DNA of 64,000 bases, taken from Pseudoalteromonas luteoviolacea NCIMB 1944. GTDB taxonomy: Bacteria; Pseudomonadota; Gammaproteobacteria; Enterobacterales; Alteromonadaceae. The position numbers were made by a program, and so were the translations under genes. The DNA lies in the NCBI RefSeq assembly GCF_001625565.1, contig NZ_AUXS01000042.1, forward strand, positions 186,001 to 250,000. The letters are read 5' to 3'. The notes under the pieces are model-generated. The model saw only the letters and a program-made list of their open reading frames with translations, did not search any database and was not told the DNA's origin. Below, one piece after another: positions 8,453 through 17,755 of this stretch (position 1 is its first letter; each line of letters begins with the position of its first letter).

Positions 8453-9616
8453 TTAGAAGGCGTATTTCACTGAAAGTTGTAGTCTATCCAAATCACCTTC
8501 TGCACCACTTTGTACTTCTCTGTTTGCGACTTTATATTCAGCCCCAAAGGTGAGTTTTTTGACAGGAGAATAAAGAATATTTGCGCTGTAACTGGTGGTC
8601 ATATCAGTAGGATCTTTGGTGATATTTAGCAAGCTCGTATCATTGTCGGCGCTGAAATACGAATAGAGGAAAGTTGAACGCCACTGTGAATTCCAATAGT
8701 GTTGATAGGCTATAAACCCGGATGTAGAGTCAATTGCATGGAGATCTTGCCCGTCATACACTGCACCATGCGCTACATTTAACCCTACGTAACGTCCTAA
8801 CCCCTGTCCATGTGTGAGCATAAATTTAATATTGTTTTTGCCAAAATTCACTCGGCCGGAAGCGCTTATGCCATACGAACTTTCCGTTTCGTCTGCTGCA
8901 CCGAGTTTATAAGTCAGTTGTCTAGCGAGTGCTGCAACCGTAAAGTGTCCCCAGTCGGCTTTGTAGTTGTATCGCGCTGTAAAATCGGGCATTTGCGCAT
9001 CATCGGTGACTTTTCTCTCTCCGCCCTCAGTTGTTACTGTACTCTCAGGGTTTTCCGCAGAGAACGACCAGTTGCCAATGGTATATTTTGCCATCGCTTG
9101 GCGCACGAATACTGTGCCTTCAGCTGGGCCAACAAAATCTAAGGTTTCTGGCAGTGCGCTCACATTTTGGAAGTTGGACCATGCCTGTCCAAATAGCCAC
9201 CCTTTATAAGTGACAAAGGCTTGTCTAATCCGAGGCGAATAGGAATTACTCACGCGCTCATTTCCGCCTATTGAAGCGATAAAGTCTAATTCAATTTTTG
9301 TTTTTATGGTGCTGCCATCATCCAGCTTTGATGCGGTGCCAAAATTAAACCGAGATTGGCGCGCGTGCATATCAAAAACTGCATCTTCTCCTGTGCTAGG
9401 CACTACCGGAGTGGTACCTGGAACATAAAAATCTCGTCCAATATGTTGTGATCCCAGTGTGCCATCCGAAAAATCACTCCAGATAGCATCGAGTTTGATA
9501 TATCCACCGTAACTTACTTCTGTATTGCCGAGGTTAGCAGCGAGAGCTTGGCTGGAAAGTAAGCTAGACACTGCAACTGCAGTTAGTTTCTTATTTATAT
9601 TAATTTTAGTTGTCAT
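8453..9616 (-). CDS. DcaP-like trimeric outer-membrane porin
   Basis: 387 residues with a signal peptide ending at ALA-AN (about residue 27), followed by a beta-rich, aromatic and glycine-rich body that closes with LSVKYAF, the terminal Phe expected of an outer-membrane barrel. The opening of the mature protein (YGGYIKLDAIWSDFSDG) resembles the DcaP family, which imports small carboxylated solutes. The frame extends 60 bases upstream, but AGGAACTCC just before ATG 9616 and the signal peptide favour this start. It diverges from acs, so uptake of short organic acids feeding acetyl-CoA is an attractive but unproven role. Confidence 0.75.
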   Translation of the reverse strand: MTTKININKKLTAVAVSSLLSSQALAANLGNTEVSYGGYIKLDAIWSDFSDGTLGSQHIGRDFYVPGTTPVVPSTGEDAVFDMHARQSRFNFGTASKLDDGSTIKTKIELDFIASIGGNERVSNSYSPRIRQAFVTYKGWLFGQAWSNFQNVSALPETLDFVGPAEGTVFVRQAMAKYTIGNWSFSAENPESTVTTEGGERKVTDDAQMPDFTARYNYKADWGHFTVAALARQLTYKLGAADETESSYGISASGRVNFGKNNIKFMLTHGQGLGRYVGLNVAHGAVYDGQDLHAIDSTSGFIAYQHYWNSQWRSTFLYSYFSADNDTSLLNITKDPTDMTTSYSANILYSPVKKLTFGAEYKVANREVQSGAEGDLDRLQLSVKYAF

Positions 9617-9984
9617 AATGGAGTTCCTATAATACTGCCGCTTAGTTGCAATGCAGAGAATTATTTCGTCATTCACTGTTGATGATGGGTGGTCTTAACT
9701 CAATTACCCATTGGTCTATGAGACTAAGGTTGAATAACGGAGGTCGGCTCTGAAATTGCCTTTGGCAATAATTAATTACACTTATACTTATGTTGTTGTC
9801 AGGTGCTCTCTGGTTTTAGGTTGAGAGAGCCAGTATGCTGATGCTCGTTAATGTATAGTTAATTAATCCCAATTTGGATAAACTTAAAGCAACAATTACA
9901 ACTAAGGTCTAATACTTAATCGCGTGGTTGTAAGTGATCCTTGAGTGAAGCCGTAAAAGGCAAGTAATTAATATGGAGATGAGT
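9617..9984. promoter_or_regulatory. Porin/acs divergent control region
   Basis: 368 bases with no gene. Two inverted repeats stand out: ATTGCC-TTT-GGCAAT at 9755-9769, a compact operator-like palindrome, and GCTCTCT/AGAGAGC (9805-9811 and 9824-9830) with a 12-base loop. No clear CRP or sigma-54 site was seen. The region must hold promoters for both genes; which repeat is bound by which regulator is unknown. Confidence 0.5.
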
Positions 9985-11925
9985 ATGTCACAGAGCATTT
10001 ATCCGGTACCTGAAGCGATCAAGCAGGCTGCACTTGTAGATAATGAACAATATCAAGCACTGTATCAGCAGTCTATTGACGACCCCGCGGGGTTTTGGGC
10101 TGAACATGGTAAACGCCTCGACTGGTTCACACCTTTTAATAAAGTAAAAAATACTTCGTTCGATAAAGGCCATATCAGTATCAAGTGGTTTGAAGATGGT
10201 GTATTGAATGCCTCTTACAACTGTATCGATCGTCACCTCGCAAAAAATGCCAACAAAGTTGCCATGATATGGGAAGGTGATAACCCAGAGCAAAGCGAAA
10301 ATATCACGTTTCAAACATTACACGATGAAGTTGCGAAGCTAGCAAATGGCTTGAAAAAGTTAGGCGTTGAAAAGGGCGACCGAGTTGCTATTTATATGCC
10401 TATGACGCCTCAAGCAATATATGCGATGCAGGCTTGTGCGCGCATTGGTGCAATTCACTCGGTGGTTTTTGGTGGATTCTCACCGTCAGCGATTGCAGAT
10501 CGTATCAAGGACTCTGGCGCTAAAGTAGTGATCACGTCAGATGAAGGTCGTCGTGGTGGCAACTCTGTACCGCTCAAGGCCAATGTTGACGAAGCGGTTG
10601 CACAAGATTCAGTAACGACCATTGAGCATGTCGTCGTACACCAGCTTACTGGTGGTGAAGTTGAATGGAATGCCCATGATGTATGGTGGCATGAGCTAGT
10701 GGCCGATGTACCTGCGCAATGCGAACCAGAGCCTATGAATGCGGAAGATCCGCTATTCATCTTGTATACCTCAGGTTCGACAGGTCAACCAAAAGGGGTG
10801 GTACATACTACAGGTGGATATCTGGTATATGCGTCAATGACACATGAGTATGTATTTGACCTTAAAGAAGATGATGTTTTTTGGTGTACAGCGGATGTAG
10901 GTTGGATCACAGGACACAGCTACATGGCATACGGCCCATTGGTAAATGGCTGTACGCAAGTTATTTTTGAAGGTGTACCTACATACCCGAATTCTGGCCG
11001 TATTGGTGAAGTGGTTGATAAGCACCAAGTAACCATCCTGTATACGGCACCGACTGCGATTCGTGCGCTAATGGCAAAAGGCGATGAGCCAACAGCCAGT
11101 TCTAAGCGTACAAGTCTGCGCATTATGGGTTCTGTAGGTGAGCCAATTAACCCTGAAGCGTGGGCGTGGTACTACGAGCAAATTGGTAATAGTGAATGTC
11201 CAATCGTCGATACTTGGTGGCAAACCGAAACTGGTGGCATCATGATCACGCCTTTACCAGGCGCCATAGATATGAAACCAGGCTCGGCGACTCGTCCATT
11301 CTTTGGCATTGCGCCAGCATTGTTTGATGCAGAAGGTAATACACTCGAGGGCGCAACCGAAGGTAACTTGGTGATTCTTGATAGTTGGCCATCACAAGCT
11401 CGTACAGTTTATGGCGATCATGAGCGTTTCGAGCAAACTTACTTCTCTGCTTACCCTGGTGTGTACTTCACCGGTGATGGTTGTCGTCGCGATGAAGATG
11501 ACTATTACTGGATTACTGGCCGTGTTGATGACGTATTGAATGTATCTGGCCATAGACTGGGCACGGCTGAAATTGAAAGTGCGCTGGTTGCCCACGAAGC
11601 GGTTGCAGAAGCCGCGGTTGTTGGTTACCCGCATGATATCAAAGGTCAAGGGATTTATGTATACGTGACACCAAACGAAGGTGTTGTGGTTACAGACGAC
11701 TTGACTAAAGAAGTCAGAAGTTGGGTCCGTAAAGAGCTGAGTCCAATTGCATCACCAGATATGATCCAGTGGTCACCAGGCTTGCCTAAAACACGTTCGG
11801 GTAAGATTATGCGTCGTATCTTGCGTAAAATCGCTGCCAACGAGTACCAGCAACTGGGTGATACATCGACGCTTGCAGACCCAAGTGTAGTCGATGAATT
11901 AATTGAAAATCGTTTAAACCGTTAA
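9985..11925 (+). CDS. acs: Acetyl-CoA synthetase
   Basis: 646 residues, the usual length. It activates acetate to acetyl-AMP and then acetyl-CoA in the cytosol. The AMP-forming motif YTSGSTGQPKG lies near residue 260, followed by DTWWQTETGG, the adenylate-binding TGD motif and the C-terminal catalytic Lys in RSGKIMRR, which is the acetylation-control site in this family. An upstream in-frame ATG exists at 9973, but GGAG at 9975-9978 with a six-base spacer before 9985 decides the start at MSQS, as in E. coli. A strong terminator follows, then a response regulator. Confidence 0.96.
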   Translation: MSQSIYPVPEAIKQAALVDNEQYQALYQQSIDDPAGFWAEHGKRLDWFTPFNKVKNTSFDKGHISIKWFEDGVLNASYNCIDRHLAKNANKVAMIWEGDNPEQSENITFQTLHDEVAKLANGLKKLGVEKGDRVAIYMPMTPQAIYAMQACARIGAIHSVVFGGFSPSAIADRIKDSGAKVVITSDEGRRGGNSVPLKANVDEAVAQDSVTTIEHVVVHQLTGGEVEWNAHDVWWHELVADVPAQCEPEPMNAEDPLFILYTSGSTGQPKGVVHTTGGYLVYASMTHEYVFDLKEDDVFWCTADVGWITGHSYMAYGPLVNGCTQVIFEGVPTYPNSGRIGEVVDKHQVTILYTAPTAIRALMAKGDEPTASSKRTSLRIMGSVGEPINPEAWAWYYEQIGNSECPIVDTWWQTETGGIMITPLPGAIDMKPGSATRPFFGIAPALFDAEGNTLEGATEGNLVILDSWPSQARTVYGDHERFEQTYFSAYPGVYFTGDGCRRDEDDYYWITGRVDDVLNVSGHRLGTAEIESALVAHEAVAEAAVVGYPHDIKGQGIYVYVTPNEGVVVTDDLTKEVRSWVRKELSPIASPDMIQWSPGLPKTRSGKIMRRILRKIAANEYQQLGDTSTLADPSVVDELIENRLNR

Positions 11926-11971
11926 TTGAGCGTTAAAAACTTGAAATTTAGCGAATTCTAAACGTACTATA

Positions 11972-12006
11972 TCGGCTGTCTTAATACCAAAGACAGCCGA
12001 TTTTTT
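11972..12006 (+). terminator. Strong terminator between acs and the response regulator
   Basis: An 11-bp perfect stem (11972-11982 with 11990-12000), a seven-base loop and six T residues. It lies only 11 bases before the next start codon, so transcription of the regulator must either read through it or begin within it. Confidence 0.9.
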
Positions 12007-12017
12007 AGGAGCTATGC

Positions 12018-12671
12018 ATGAATCAGTTTTTAATTGCGGATGATCACCCCCTGTTTAGAGAAGCATTAAAGGGGGCTTTGCAAAATCAGTTTGAAGGCCT
12101 TGAAGTAATTGAATCAGAGAACTTTGAGCAAACATTAGAGCGGTTGTCGCAGTATGATGACTTAGACTTGTTACTTTTGGATTTGCATATGCCGGGCAAT
12201 GGCGACTTATACGGCCTGATCCGGATCCGCGAGGACCATCCATCACTGCCTATTGTTGTGGTGTCTGGCAGTGAGGATCTCAATGTTATTTCTAAAGTAA
12301 TGGGTTATGGTGCGATGGGATTTATTCCGAAAGCATCTTCATCTCAGGATATTGTCAGTGCGCTACAGCAGGTGCTAGATGGTGAAAACTGGCTACCGGC
12401 GGATATCAAAGAAAAAATAAATGATCTTGACGGCGAAGACCGAGAGCTTGCGCAGCAAATTGCTTCATTGACACCGCAGCAGTATAAAGTATTGCAGTAC
12501 CTGCACGAAGGCTTGTTAAACAAACAAATCGCTTATGAGTTAAATATCTCAGAGGCAACGGTCAAAGCACATATTACGGCAATATTTCGTAAACTGGGTG
12601 TTTATAACCGTACACAAGCAGTCTTAATCGCTTCAAAACTACAATTAGAACCAATCGAGGCGGCAAAGTAG
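12018..12671 (+). CDS. LuxR/NarL-type response regulator (CrbR/ErdR-like)
   Basis: 217 residues: receiver domain (1-120) with acidic pair D8-D9, phosphoacceptor Asp55 in LLDLHMPG and conserved Lys in FIPKASS, then a LuxR helix-turn-helix (about 150-210; LTPQQYKVLQYLHEG, SEATVKAHITAIFRKL). It is a DNA-binding output of a two-component system; no kinase gene is in the window. Regulators of this type control acs in Vibrio (CrbR) and Pseudomonas (ErdR), and its position directly behind acs supports the same role here, by inference. AGGAGCT provides a good ribosome-binding site. Confidence 0.85.
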   Translation: MNQFLIADDHPLFREALKGALQNQFEGLEVIESENFEQTLERLSQYDDLDLLLLDLHMPGNGDLYGLIRIREDHPSLPIVVVSGSEDLNVISKVMGYGAMGFIPKASSSQDIVSALQQVLDGENWLPADIKEKINDLDGEDRELAQQIASLTPQQYKVLQYLHEGLLNKQIAYELNISEATVKAHITAIFRKLGVYNRTQAVLIASKLQLEPIEAAK

Positions 12672-12709
12672 CACATCGCTACTTTTGCACCTTGCTAAAA
12701 ACTGAGCGC

Positions 12710-13540
12710 TTATTTAAATACCACCGTTTTTGTTCCATTGATAAAGAGCTTGCGCTCTGATGCTAATTGAAGCGCGTTACAAAATACCGTTTTTTCAATA
12801 TCTCGACCAATTTTGGCCATGGCCTCTGCATTGTCGGCATGGGTTATTTGAGTCACGTCTTGAACAATAATTGGACCTTCATCAAGCTCATTGTTAACGA
12901 AGTGCGCAGTCGCACCAATTATTTTGACGCCGCGTGCAAACGCTTGGTGGTAAGGTTTAGCACCGATAAAAGCGGGTAAAAATGAATGGTGGATATTGAT
13001 GATTTTGTTCTCGAACCGAGCAACAAATTCAGGGCTCAAAATGCGCATATATTTGGCAAGCCCGATCAAATCAGGCTGATAGTTAGCGATTAAGTCACCG
13101 ACTTGCTGATCATGTTCTGTACGGCTTACCCCTTCATGAGATATGCAGTGGAATGGGACATTGAATGCCTCAGCGAGTGGTTTTAAATCAGGGTAATTGG
13201 CAATGACAGCTTGTATTTCAATATTGAGCGCATTCTCATATTGTTTGAGCAATGCACCACCTAGGCAGTGTGCTTCTTTCGTCGCGAGTAAAACGACTTT
13301 TACTTTGGTTGGACTGTGCAATTTGATTTGTGCATCATCAGGCAAATTCATTTGTAGCTGAGAAAGAAATAGGTTTGTTGGCGAGCCCGTTAACTCCGTG
13401 CGCATAAAAAAGCGCTTGTTGTCTGTGTCTACAAACTCATTGTTGCGAACAATATTTAAATTATGCTCATGACATAAACTGGTGATTTTTGCTATTAATC
13501 CAATTTCATCACTACATTGTGTTGTTAGTATATAACTCAT
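12710..13540 (-). CDS. purU: Formyltetrahydrofolate deformylase
   Basis: 276 residues: an N-terminal ACT domain (about 1-80) and a C-terminal formyltransferase-fold hydrolase (about 85-276). It hydrolyses 10-formyltetrahydrofolate to formate and tetrahydrofolate, balancing one-carbon pools and supplying formate for PurT. Family motifs are visible: the HHSFLPAF active-site loop with the catalytic His, GAKPYHQA and the ATAHFV strand. An ATG nine bases upstream is in frame, but GAGGACC before ATG 13540 makes the shorter start better supported. Confidence 0.93.
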   Translation of the reverse strand: MSYILTTQCSDEIGLIAKITSLCHEHNLNIVRNNEFVDTDNKRFFMRTELTGSPTNLFLSQLQMNLPDDAQIKLHSPTKVKVVLLATKEAHCLGGALLKQYENALNIEIQAVIANYPDLKPLAEAFNVPFHCISHEGVSRTEHDQQVGDLIANYQPDLIGLAKYMRILSPEFVARFENKIINIHHSFLPAFIGAKPYHQAFARGVKIIGATAHFVNNELDEGPIIVQDVTQITHADNAEAMAKIGRDIEKTVFCNALQLASERKLFINGTKTVVFK

Positions 13541-13684
13541 GGTCCTCATTCCATTTACTAAGCGGTTGTTCAGATTACCGTAGTGAAAAAAAATTGTAAT
13601 CTTCTAAATGAATTGTTTATTCAAAAATGAGTAAATTTCACGCGCAAAAAATTATGCTATCCTCGGCTATATTTATTTTACCTG

Positions 13685-14278
13685 TTACATTGCCAGCTTC
13701 CGACGGATACGGCTTAGCGCAATTGGCGTAATACCTATGTGTGATGCCACCATTTTTAATGGAACGCGCTCACTAAGTTCAGGATTTTTGTCAATAAAGT
13801 TCAAATATCGTTGTTCGGCACTGTGGTGAACAAATGCGTACTCGCGTTCTTCTTTTTTGATAAATAGGTTTTCCAGTAGGCGAGTATAGGCTTCTAAAAA
13901 GCCGGGATGCAGCTTCATGGTATTGAAAAAGTTGTGCCATTCAAATTCGAGACAAAGTACATCATCAAGGGCTTCAATGCTAAACAGTGCCGGTGTATTT
14001 TGTGTCATGGCACGTGTAGAGCCCGCAATACAAGGCGCACAGGCGAAAGCTTGGGTAAACTCTTTACCTTCTGCAGAAACGTTAAAGTAGCGAACATCGC
14101 CTTGCGTGATAAAAAATAAATAGGGGGCGGGGCTGCCTTGGCTCATCAACAAAGCGTTTTTAGGATAGTGTTTGAGTTTGCCCTGTAATCCAAACCTTTG
14201 AAAATCTTCTGCGCAAAGCGGTTTGTCCTCGGTACTGAAAAAAGAGACGAAATCAGCGAGTTTGTGTTGTATGTTCAA
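13685..14278 (-). CDS. Crp/Fnr-family transcriptional regulator
   Basis: 197 residues: cyclic-nucleotide-binding-like beta barrel (about 20-120; YPKNALLMSQGSPAPYLFFITQGDVRYF) and a short C-terminal winged helix (about 160-197; LKMVASHIGITPIALSRIRRKL). No FNR-type cysteine cluster is present, so iron-sulfur oxygen sensing is unlikely. Proteins with this shortened DNA-binding end are common in Bacteroidetes and marine bacteria as local regulators. It lies just downstream of the EamA transporter gene on the same strand, which may be its target. The ligand is unknown. Confidence 0.8.
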   Translation of the reverse strand: MNIQHKLADFVSFFSTEDKPLCAEDFQRFGLQGKLKHYPKNALLMSQGSPAPYLFFITQGDVRYFNVSAEGKEFTQAFACAPCIAGSTRAMTQNTPALFSIEALDDVLCLEFEWHNFFNTMKLHPGFLEAYTRLLENLFIKKEEREYAFVHHSAEQRYLNFIDKNPELSERVPLKMVASHIGITPIALSRIRRKLAM

Positions 14279-14315
14279 ACGGCATTCCTTGATAATTCGA
14301 CTTTATAGGAACATG

Positions 14316-15182
14316 TTATGGCGATCGTGATATCAAGTAAAGTGCAAAAGATGCAACTAATAATGCGGGTAGACTGAGTAAAAGCTGAGATAATCCGCCT
14401 TGAAAAAATAACACAAATGCGGGCACCAAATAAGTCATGGCTAAAAAGGTATTTGGGCTGACTTGTTTCAATAGCTTTTGTTGTAAAAAGAAAGTCCCAA
14501 GAGTTGTAAACAAGGTTAAATAGATAAGCCACGTCCAAAATGTATAGCTTTGCCACACCAAGTTTGTCAGGTCACCATAGAGCAGCATTACTGGCACTAG
14601 TAATACACTGCCAAGCGTTACAATGTAAAATGTGCTGGTGAGTGCAGGCAGTGCTGTCGCCCACTTTTTTATCAGTAACACATGCATCGCAAGGCAAAAA
14701 CAAGCAACTAAAAATATGCTGTCACCATATTGCCAAGCGCTTAAAATCGTTAGGTCTTTTGGGCCGTTTACCAGCATCCAAATAGCACTCGCCGTGCCAA
14801 TTACAAAGCCGAACAGTTGACTTATACGGGTTTTTATACCAATAAAAACAAAGCTCAATAGCACACTCATTAGTGGCAATAAGGTATAAATGACCGCGGT
14901 TTTTTCTGCTGTGGTGGTTTTTAATGATTCAAATAAACCGACAAAGAACGCCACTAAAAAGCAGCTTATCAGCGCATATTGTACAACTTGTTTTATGGTT
15001 AAACGGGCGAACCCTGAGCGCCAGATCAGTGGCGCGAGGCAAATACTTGTCAGAATAAATCGCAGGCACGTGGCCGTAATGGGGCTTGCGTAAGGCAATA
15101 ACTTGCCTGAGACGACAAAAGAAGAAGATAACAAGCCGACCCATACTAGCATCAGTACGGGCTGCGCGACAGAATGATTCAT
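14316..15182 (-). CDS. DMT-superfamily (EamA) permease
   Basis: 288 residues with ten predicted membrane helices arranged as two EamA halves, the standard size and layout of drug/metabolite transporters that export amino acids or small metabolites. The first half opens with LVWVGLLSSSFVVSGKLL and the second carries the duplicated fold near residue 150. Substrate cannot be told from sequence. It lies 23 bases from the neighbouring arylamine N-acetyltransferase on the same strand, so an exporter/modifying-enzyme unit is possible. Confidence 0.85.
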   Translation of the reverse strand: MNHSVAQPVLMLVWVGLLSSSFVVSGKLLPYASPITATCLRFILTSICLAPLIWRSGFARLTIKQVVQYALISCFLVAFFVGLFESLKTTTAEKTAVIYTLLPLMSVLLSFVFIGIKTRISQLFGFVIGTASAIWMLVNGPKDLTILSAWQYGDSIFLVACFCLAMHVLLIKKWATALPALTSTFYIVTLGSVLLVPVMLLYGDLTNLVWQSYTFWTWLIYLTLFTTLGTFFLQQKLLKQVSPNTFLAMTYLVPAFVLFFQGGLSQLLLSLPALLVASFALYLISRSP

Positions 15183-15205
15183 GATTTTCTCACCTAGGTA
15201 ATTGG

Positions 15206-16024
15206 TTAGCTTGCCTGTGCTTGCTGCGAAAACTTACTAAATAAATAAGCACAGACGGCTTCGTCCAAATTTAACGAAAACTGCACTTGGAGTAATTGGT
15301 GTAACTGCGCAGCACTCTCTATTTTTGTGATTTCTGTATGTGAGGACGTAATATGGTGGTATTCGCCATTTCTCAAAGAGTGGGTTTCATCTAGCGTCTT
15401 TCGGCTGACAACTAGGTTATTCACAAACGCAGCATTGGGGTGCTTATGTGAATAGAAGTGGCTCAGTTCGCAGTCAGCTTCGCTGTAATAGTTGAGATCA
15501 AATGTATACAGCGTAAAAAATTCGCCATTCTTCAATACCTGAAAACAGTAATCTTGCGCCTGATTCTGAGTGATCCGGTAAGTCATATGACCTTGTGGTT
15601 GTGACACATCTAACTTCAACTTGAGTGGGTATATAGCTCCTTGGGGGCCAAATCCAACATCAAATAAATACTGTTCACCTTGATAGGTGACTAACGTGGC
15701 TCTGTGTGTCCTTGGCACCTCTACATCTCTGTTGTAAACAACTTTAGCGAGCAGCAGTTTTACGTCAAAACCTAAGTGTTCTAAGACGTGGAAGGCCAGC
15801 TTATTGTGTTCAAAGCAGTATCCACCAAATTGCTTTTTGGTGATCTTAGTAAACAGGTGTGCAATATCTAAGGGTAAAGGCTGTTTTAACACCGCTGATA
15901 CGCTGTTGAAGGTGTGCTTGGCAATATGTCTGCTTTGCAGTTGTGCTAAAAAAGTTTCGTCAAGCGGGTGGTTCGAAAGCGCCAAATCGGTTAGGTATTC
16001 GTTCACAATTTGCAGATCAGTCAT
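15206..16024 (-). CDS. nat: Arylamine N-acetyltransferase
   Basis: 272 residues, a cysteine-protease-like acetyltransferase using acetyl-CoA to acetylate arylamines and hydrazines in the cytosol. The full catalytic triad is visible: Cys70 in FGGYCFEHN, His107 in RTHRATL and Asp122 in LFDVGFGP. It is followed on the same strand by an EamA exporter and a Crp/Fnr regulator, which suggests a small detoxification unit. It diverges from an NAD(P)-binding oxidoreductase gene across a region with paired palindromes. Confidence 0.9.
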   Translation of the reverse strand: MTDLQIVNEYLTDLALSNHPLDETFLAQLQSRHIAKHTFNSVSAVLKQPLPLDIAHLFTKITKKQFGGYCFEHNKLAFHVLEHLGFDVKLLLAKVVYNRDVEVPRTHRATLVTYQGEQYLFDVGFGPQGAIYPLKLKLDVSQPQGHMTYRITQNQAQDYCFQVLKNGEFFTLYTFDLNYYSEADCELSHFYSHKHPNAAFVNNLVVSRKTLDETHSLRNGEYHHITSSHTEITKIESAAQLHQLLQVQFSLNLDEAVCAYLFSKFSQQAQAS

Positions 16025-16087
16025 CGCTTTTATTCCTTGTCATTCAGAAGAGTACCCAGCTTAATCGCGGTGGAGCATGCTGTAATG

Positions 16088-16153
16088 AACCTAGGTTTAT
16101 TTTGAGGTTATTTTTATTTTTTTACTCAATGCTGTTTGCACTAAACCTAGGTT
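16088..16153. promoter_or_regulatory. Paired AACCTAGGTT palindromes
   Basis: Two identical 10-bp palindromes, AACCTAGGTT, at 16088-16097 and 16144-16153, each flanked by a run that extends toward TAAACCTAGGTTTA. Centre-to-centre distance is 56 bp, in the divergent region between nat and the oxidoreductase gene. The pattern suits a dimeric repressor binding two sites. The regulator is not identified. Confidence 0.6.
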
Positions 16154-16223
16154 AATTTCTTAACGCTCACGAGAGGTTAAATTGAGTGTGTTGTTAACGC
16201 AAAATAACTCAAAGGAGAAGCAA

Positions 16224-16865
16224 ATGCGTATCACAGTATTCGGTGCAACAGGTAATGTGGGTCAAGCGGTCGTGGCCGAGGCTATCCTTCGTGGTCACCA
16301 AGTAACCGCGGTAACAAGGGATCCACGTAAAGTCGCAGAGCTACCTGCGCAGGCGTTTGCGCAAGTAGGTGATGTGAACAATATTGGCGATGTGATCCGC
16401 CTCAGTGAGGGACAAGATTTAGTGATCAGTGCAACGCGCCCAACAGCAGGGCAAGAGAAACAGCTTATCAATATTGCTGAAGCCTTGTTAACCGGGCTAA
16501 GAGAAACACATACACGACTATTATTGGTCGGTGGAGCGGCCTGTTTAACGGTTCCTAATTCTGATGGTCAGCTGGTTCTGAATGATGAATCCTTAGTCCC
16601 CGCAGGTTGGAAAGACATAGCACAAGCCTGTTTTGAGCAATATCAGCTTTGTGTCGCCCACCACAATCAAAATTGGAGCTACGCCAGCCCTTCAGCCTTG
16701 ATAGGAGTTGGTGAGCGCACGGGGCAATATAGAGTGAGTGAAGGTGAATTGTTGGTGGACAATACAGGTAAATCACATATTTCTTGGCAAGACTTTGCGT
16801 GTGCATTAATCGATGAGGCTGAGACTGCTCAATATGTGGGCAAAGCGTTTACTGCCGGGTACTAG
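16224..16865 (+). CDS. NAD(P)-binding oxidoreductase (atypical SDR, NmrA-like)
   Basis: 213 residues. The N-terminal GATGNVGQAV (positions 7-16) is the glycine-rich NAD(P) site of atypical short-chain dehydrogenases; the rest fits the NAD(P)H-binding family with a conserved LLVGGAACL strand and a C-terminal HISWQDFACALID motif. These proteins either reduce flavin-like or quinone substrates or sense NAD(P) redox state. The frame extends to an upstream TTG, but AAAGGAG before ATG 16224 decides the start. It probably responds to the regulator that binds the twin palindromes upstream. Confidence 0.85.
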   Translation: MRITVFGATGNVGQAVVAEAILRGHQVTAVTRDPRKVAELPAQAFAQVGDVNNIGDVIRLSEGQDLVISATRPTAGQEKQLINIAEALLTGLRETHTRLLLVGGAACLTVPNSDGQLVLNDESLVPAGWKDIAQACFEQYQLCVAHHNQNWSYASPSALIGVGERTGQYRVSEGELLVDNTGKSHISWQDFACALIDEAETAQYVGKAFTAGY

Positions 16866-16875
16866 TAATACGGAT

Positions 16876-17655
16876 TTATAGGTCTGAGGCAAGGGTCAGC
16901 TTTCGATATTGATTCGGTGTTTGTCTAAATAGTTTTTTGAAAGCGCATATATAGGCTGAGTCAGATTTGTAGCCTAATGTCAGTGCGATGTCATGTACAC
17001 TTCGCTCACTTTGCAGCAGGCGCAGTGATAAAACGAGGCGGATATGTTGACGCCAAGCACTAAATGATTGCTGAAATTCCTTTGCGATTAACCTGCTTAA
17101 TGTTCGCTCTGACGCGCCGACTTGTCGAGCCCACTATGCGAGAGTATAAGGCGTTTCTGGTGCATCGATTAGCGTCGTGAAGATTGCACTCAAACGTCTA
17201 TCTTTTGGCGTAAGCAAGGGGATAGTATACGTTTGTGCAGTGGCTAGCTGGTCGCCCAGTACTTGCAAAAGATGATGTATTATCTGCGCTTTTGCATTTT
17301 CAATCTGACCAATTATTTCCAAAATAAGGGCTTTTAAAAAAGGGGTTACTAAACAAGTTTGAGCATGTGCAGGAAACCCGGCTTCTATACTTGGATTGAT
17401 ATACACAGCCAAGAATTGGGTATCACAAATAGCCTCAGAGGTGTGCCAAGTGTTGGCGGGCACAAAAAGTAACGCGTTATGGGGCAGTACCACCTGGTTG
17501 CCATCGCTTTGTGATTGTATTAACCCCGAGCGCGGAAATATCACCTGATGCCATGGATGCTGATGCCATTTATCGACGAAACCCGCTGGCATGATAAGGT
17601 GCTTTGAGAGAGCTGCTTGGTCAGGGTGTTGTGCTATGAGCTGATTGGCATCCAT
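16876..17655 (-). pseudogene. AraC-family regulator broken by one in-frame amber codon
   Basis: Reading down from ATG 17655 gives a cupin-type AraC sensing domain (173 codons), then TAG at 17134-17136. The same frame continues with no other stop for 85 further codons to TAA at 16876-16878, and that part is a complete AraC helix-turn-helix (ARQVGASERTLSRLIAKEF, then HDIALTLGYKSDSAYICAFKK). A total of 259 codons is the normal length for this family. A single base change (for example GAG or CAG to TAG) explains the break, so this is a recent pseudogene unless the amber is read through. It is convergent with the oxidoreductase gene. Confidence 0.88.
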
Positions 17656-17755
17656 ACTGTTGGCGGTTTTTCGATGTTTTATGTCTTTTAGTTTAAATTA
17701 AGCCAGAGCAAATTGTTATAGGATAATCGCATCAAGCAATGATAGGAACAAAGTG

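Noticed and set aside
10455..11123. Antisense ORFs of 60-100 residues within acs
   Set aside because: They are antisense shadows of a conserved gene with no independent support.
14275..14556. A 93-residue minus-strand ORF between the regulator and the EamA gene
   Set aside because: It overlaps the EamA gene in another frame, and its sequence shows no domain or start signal.
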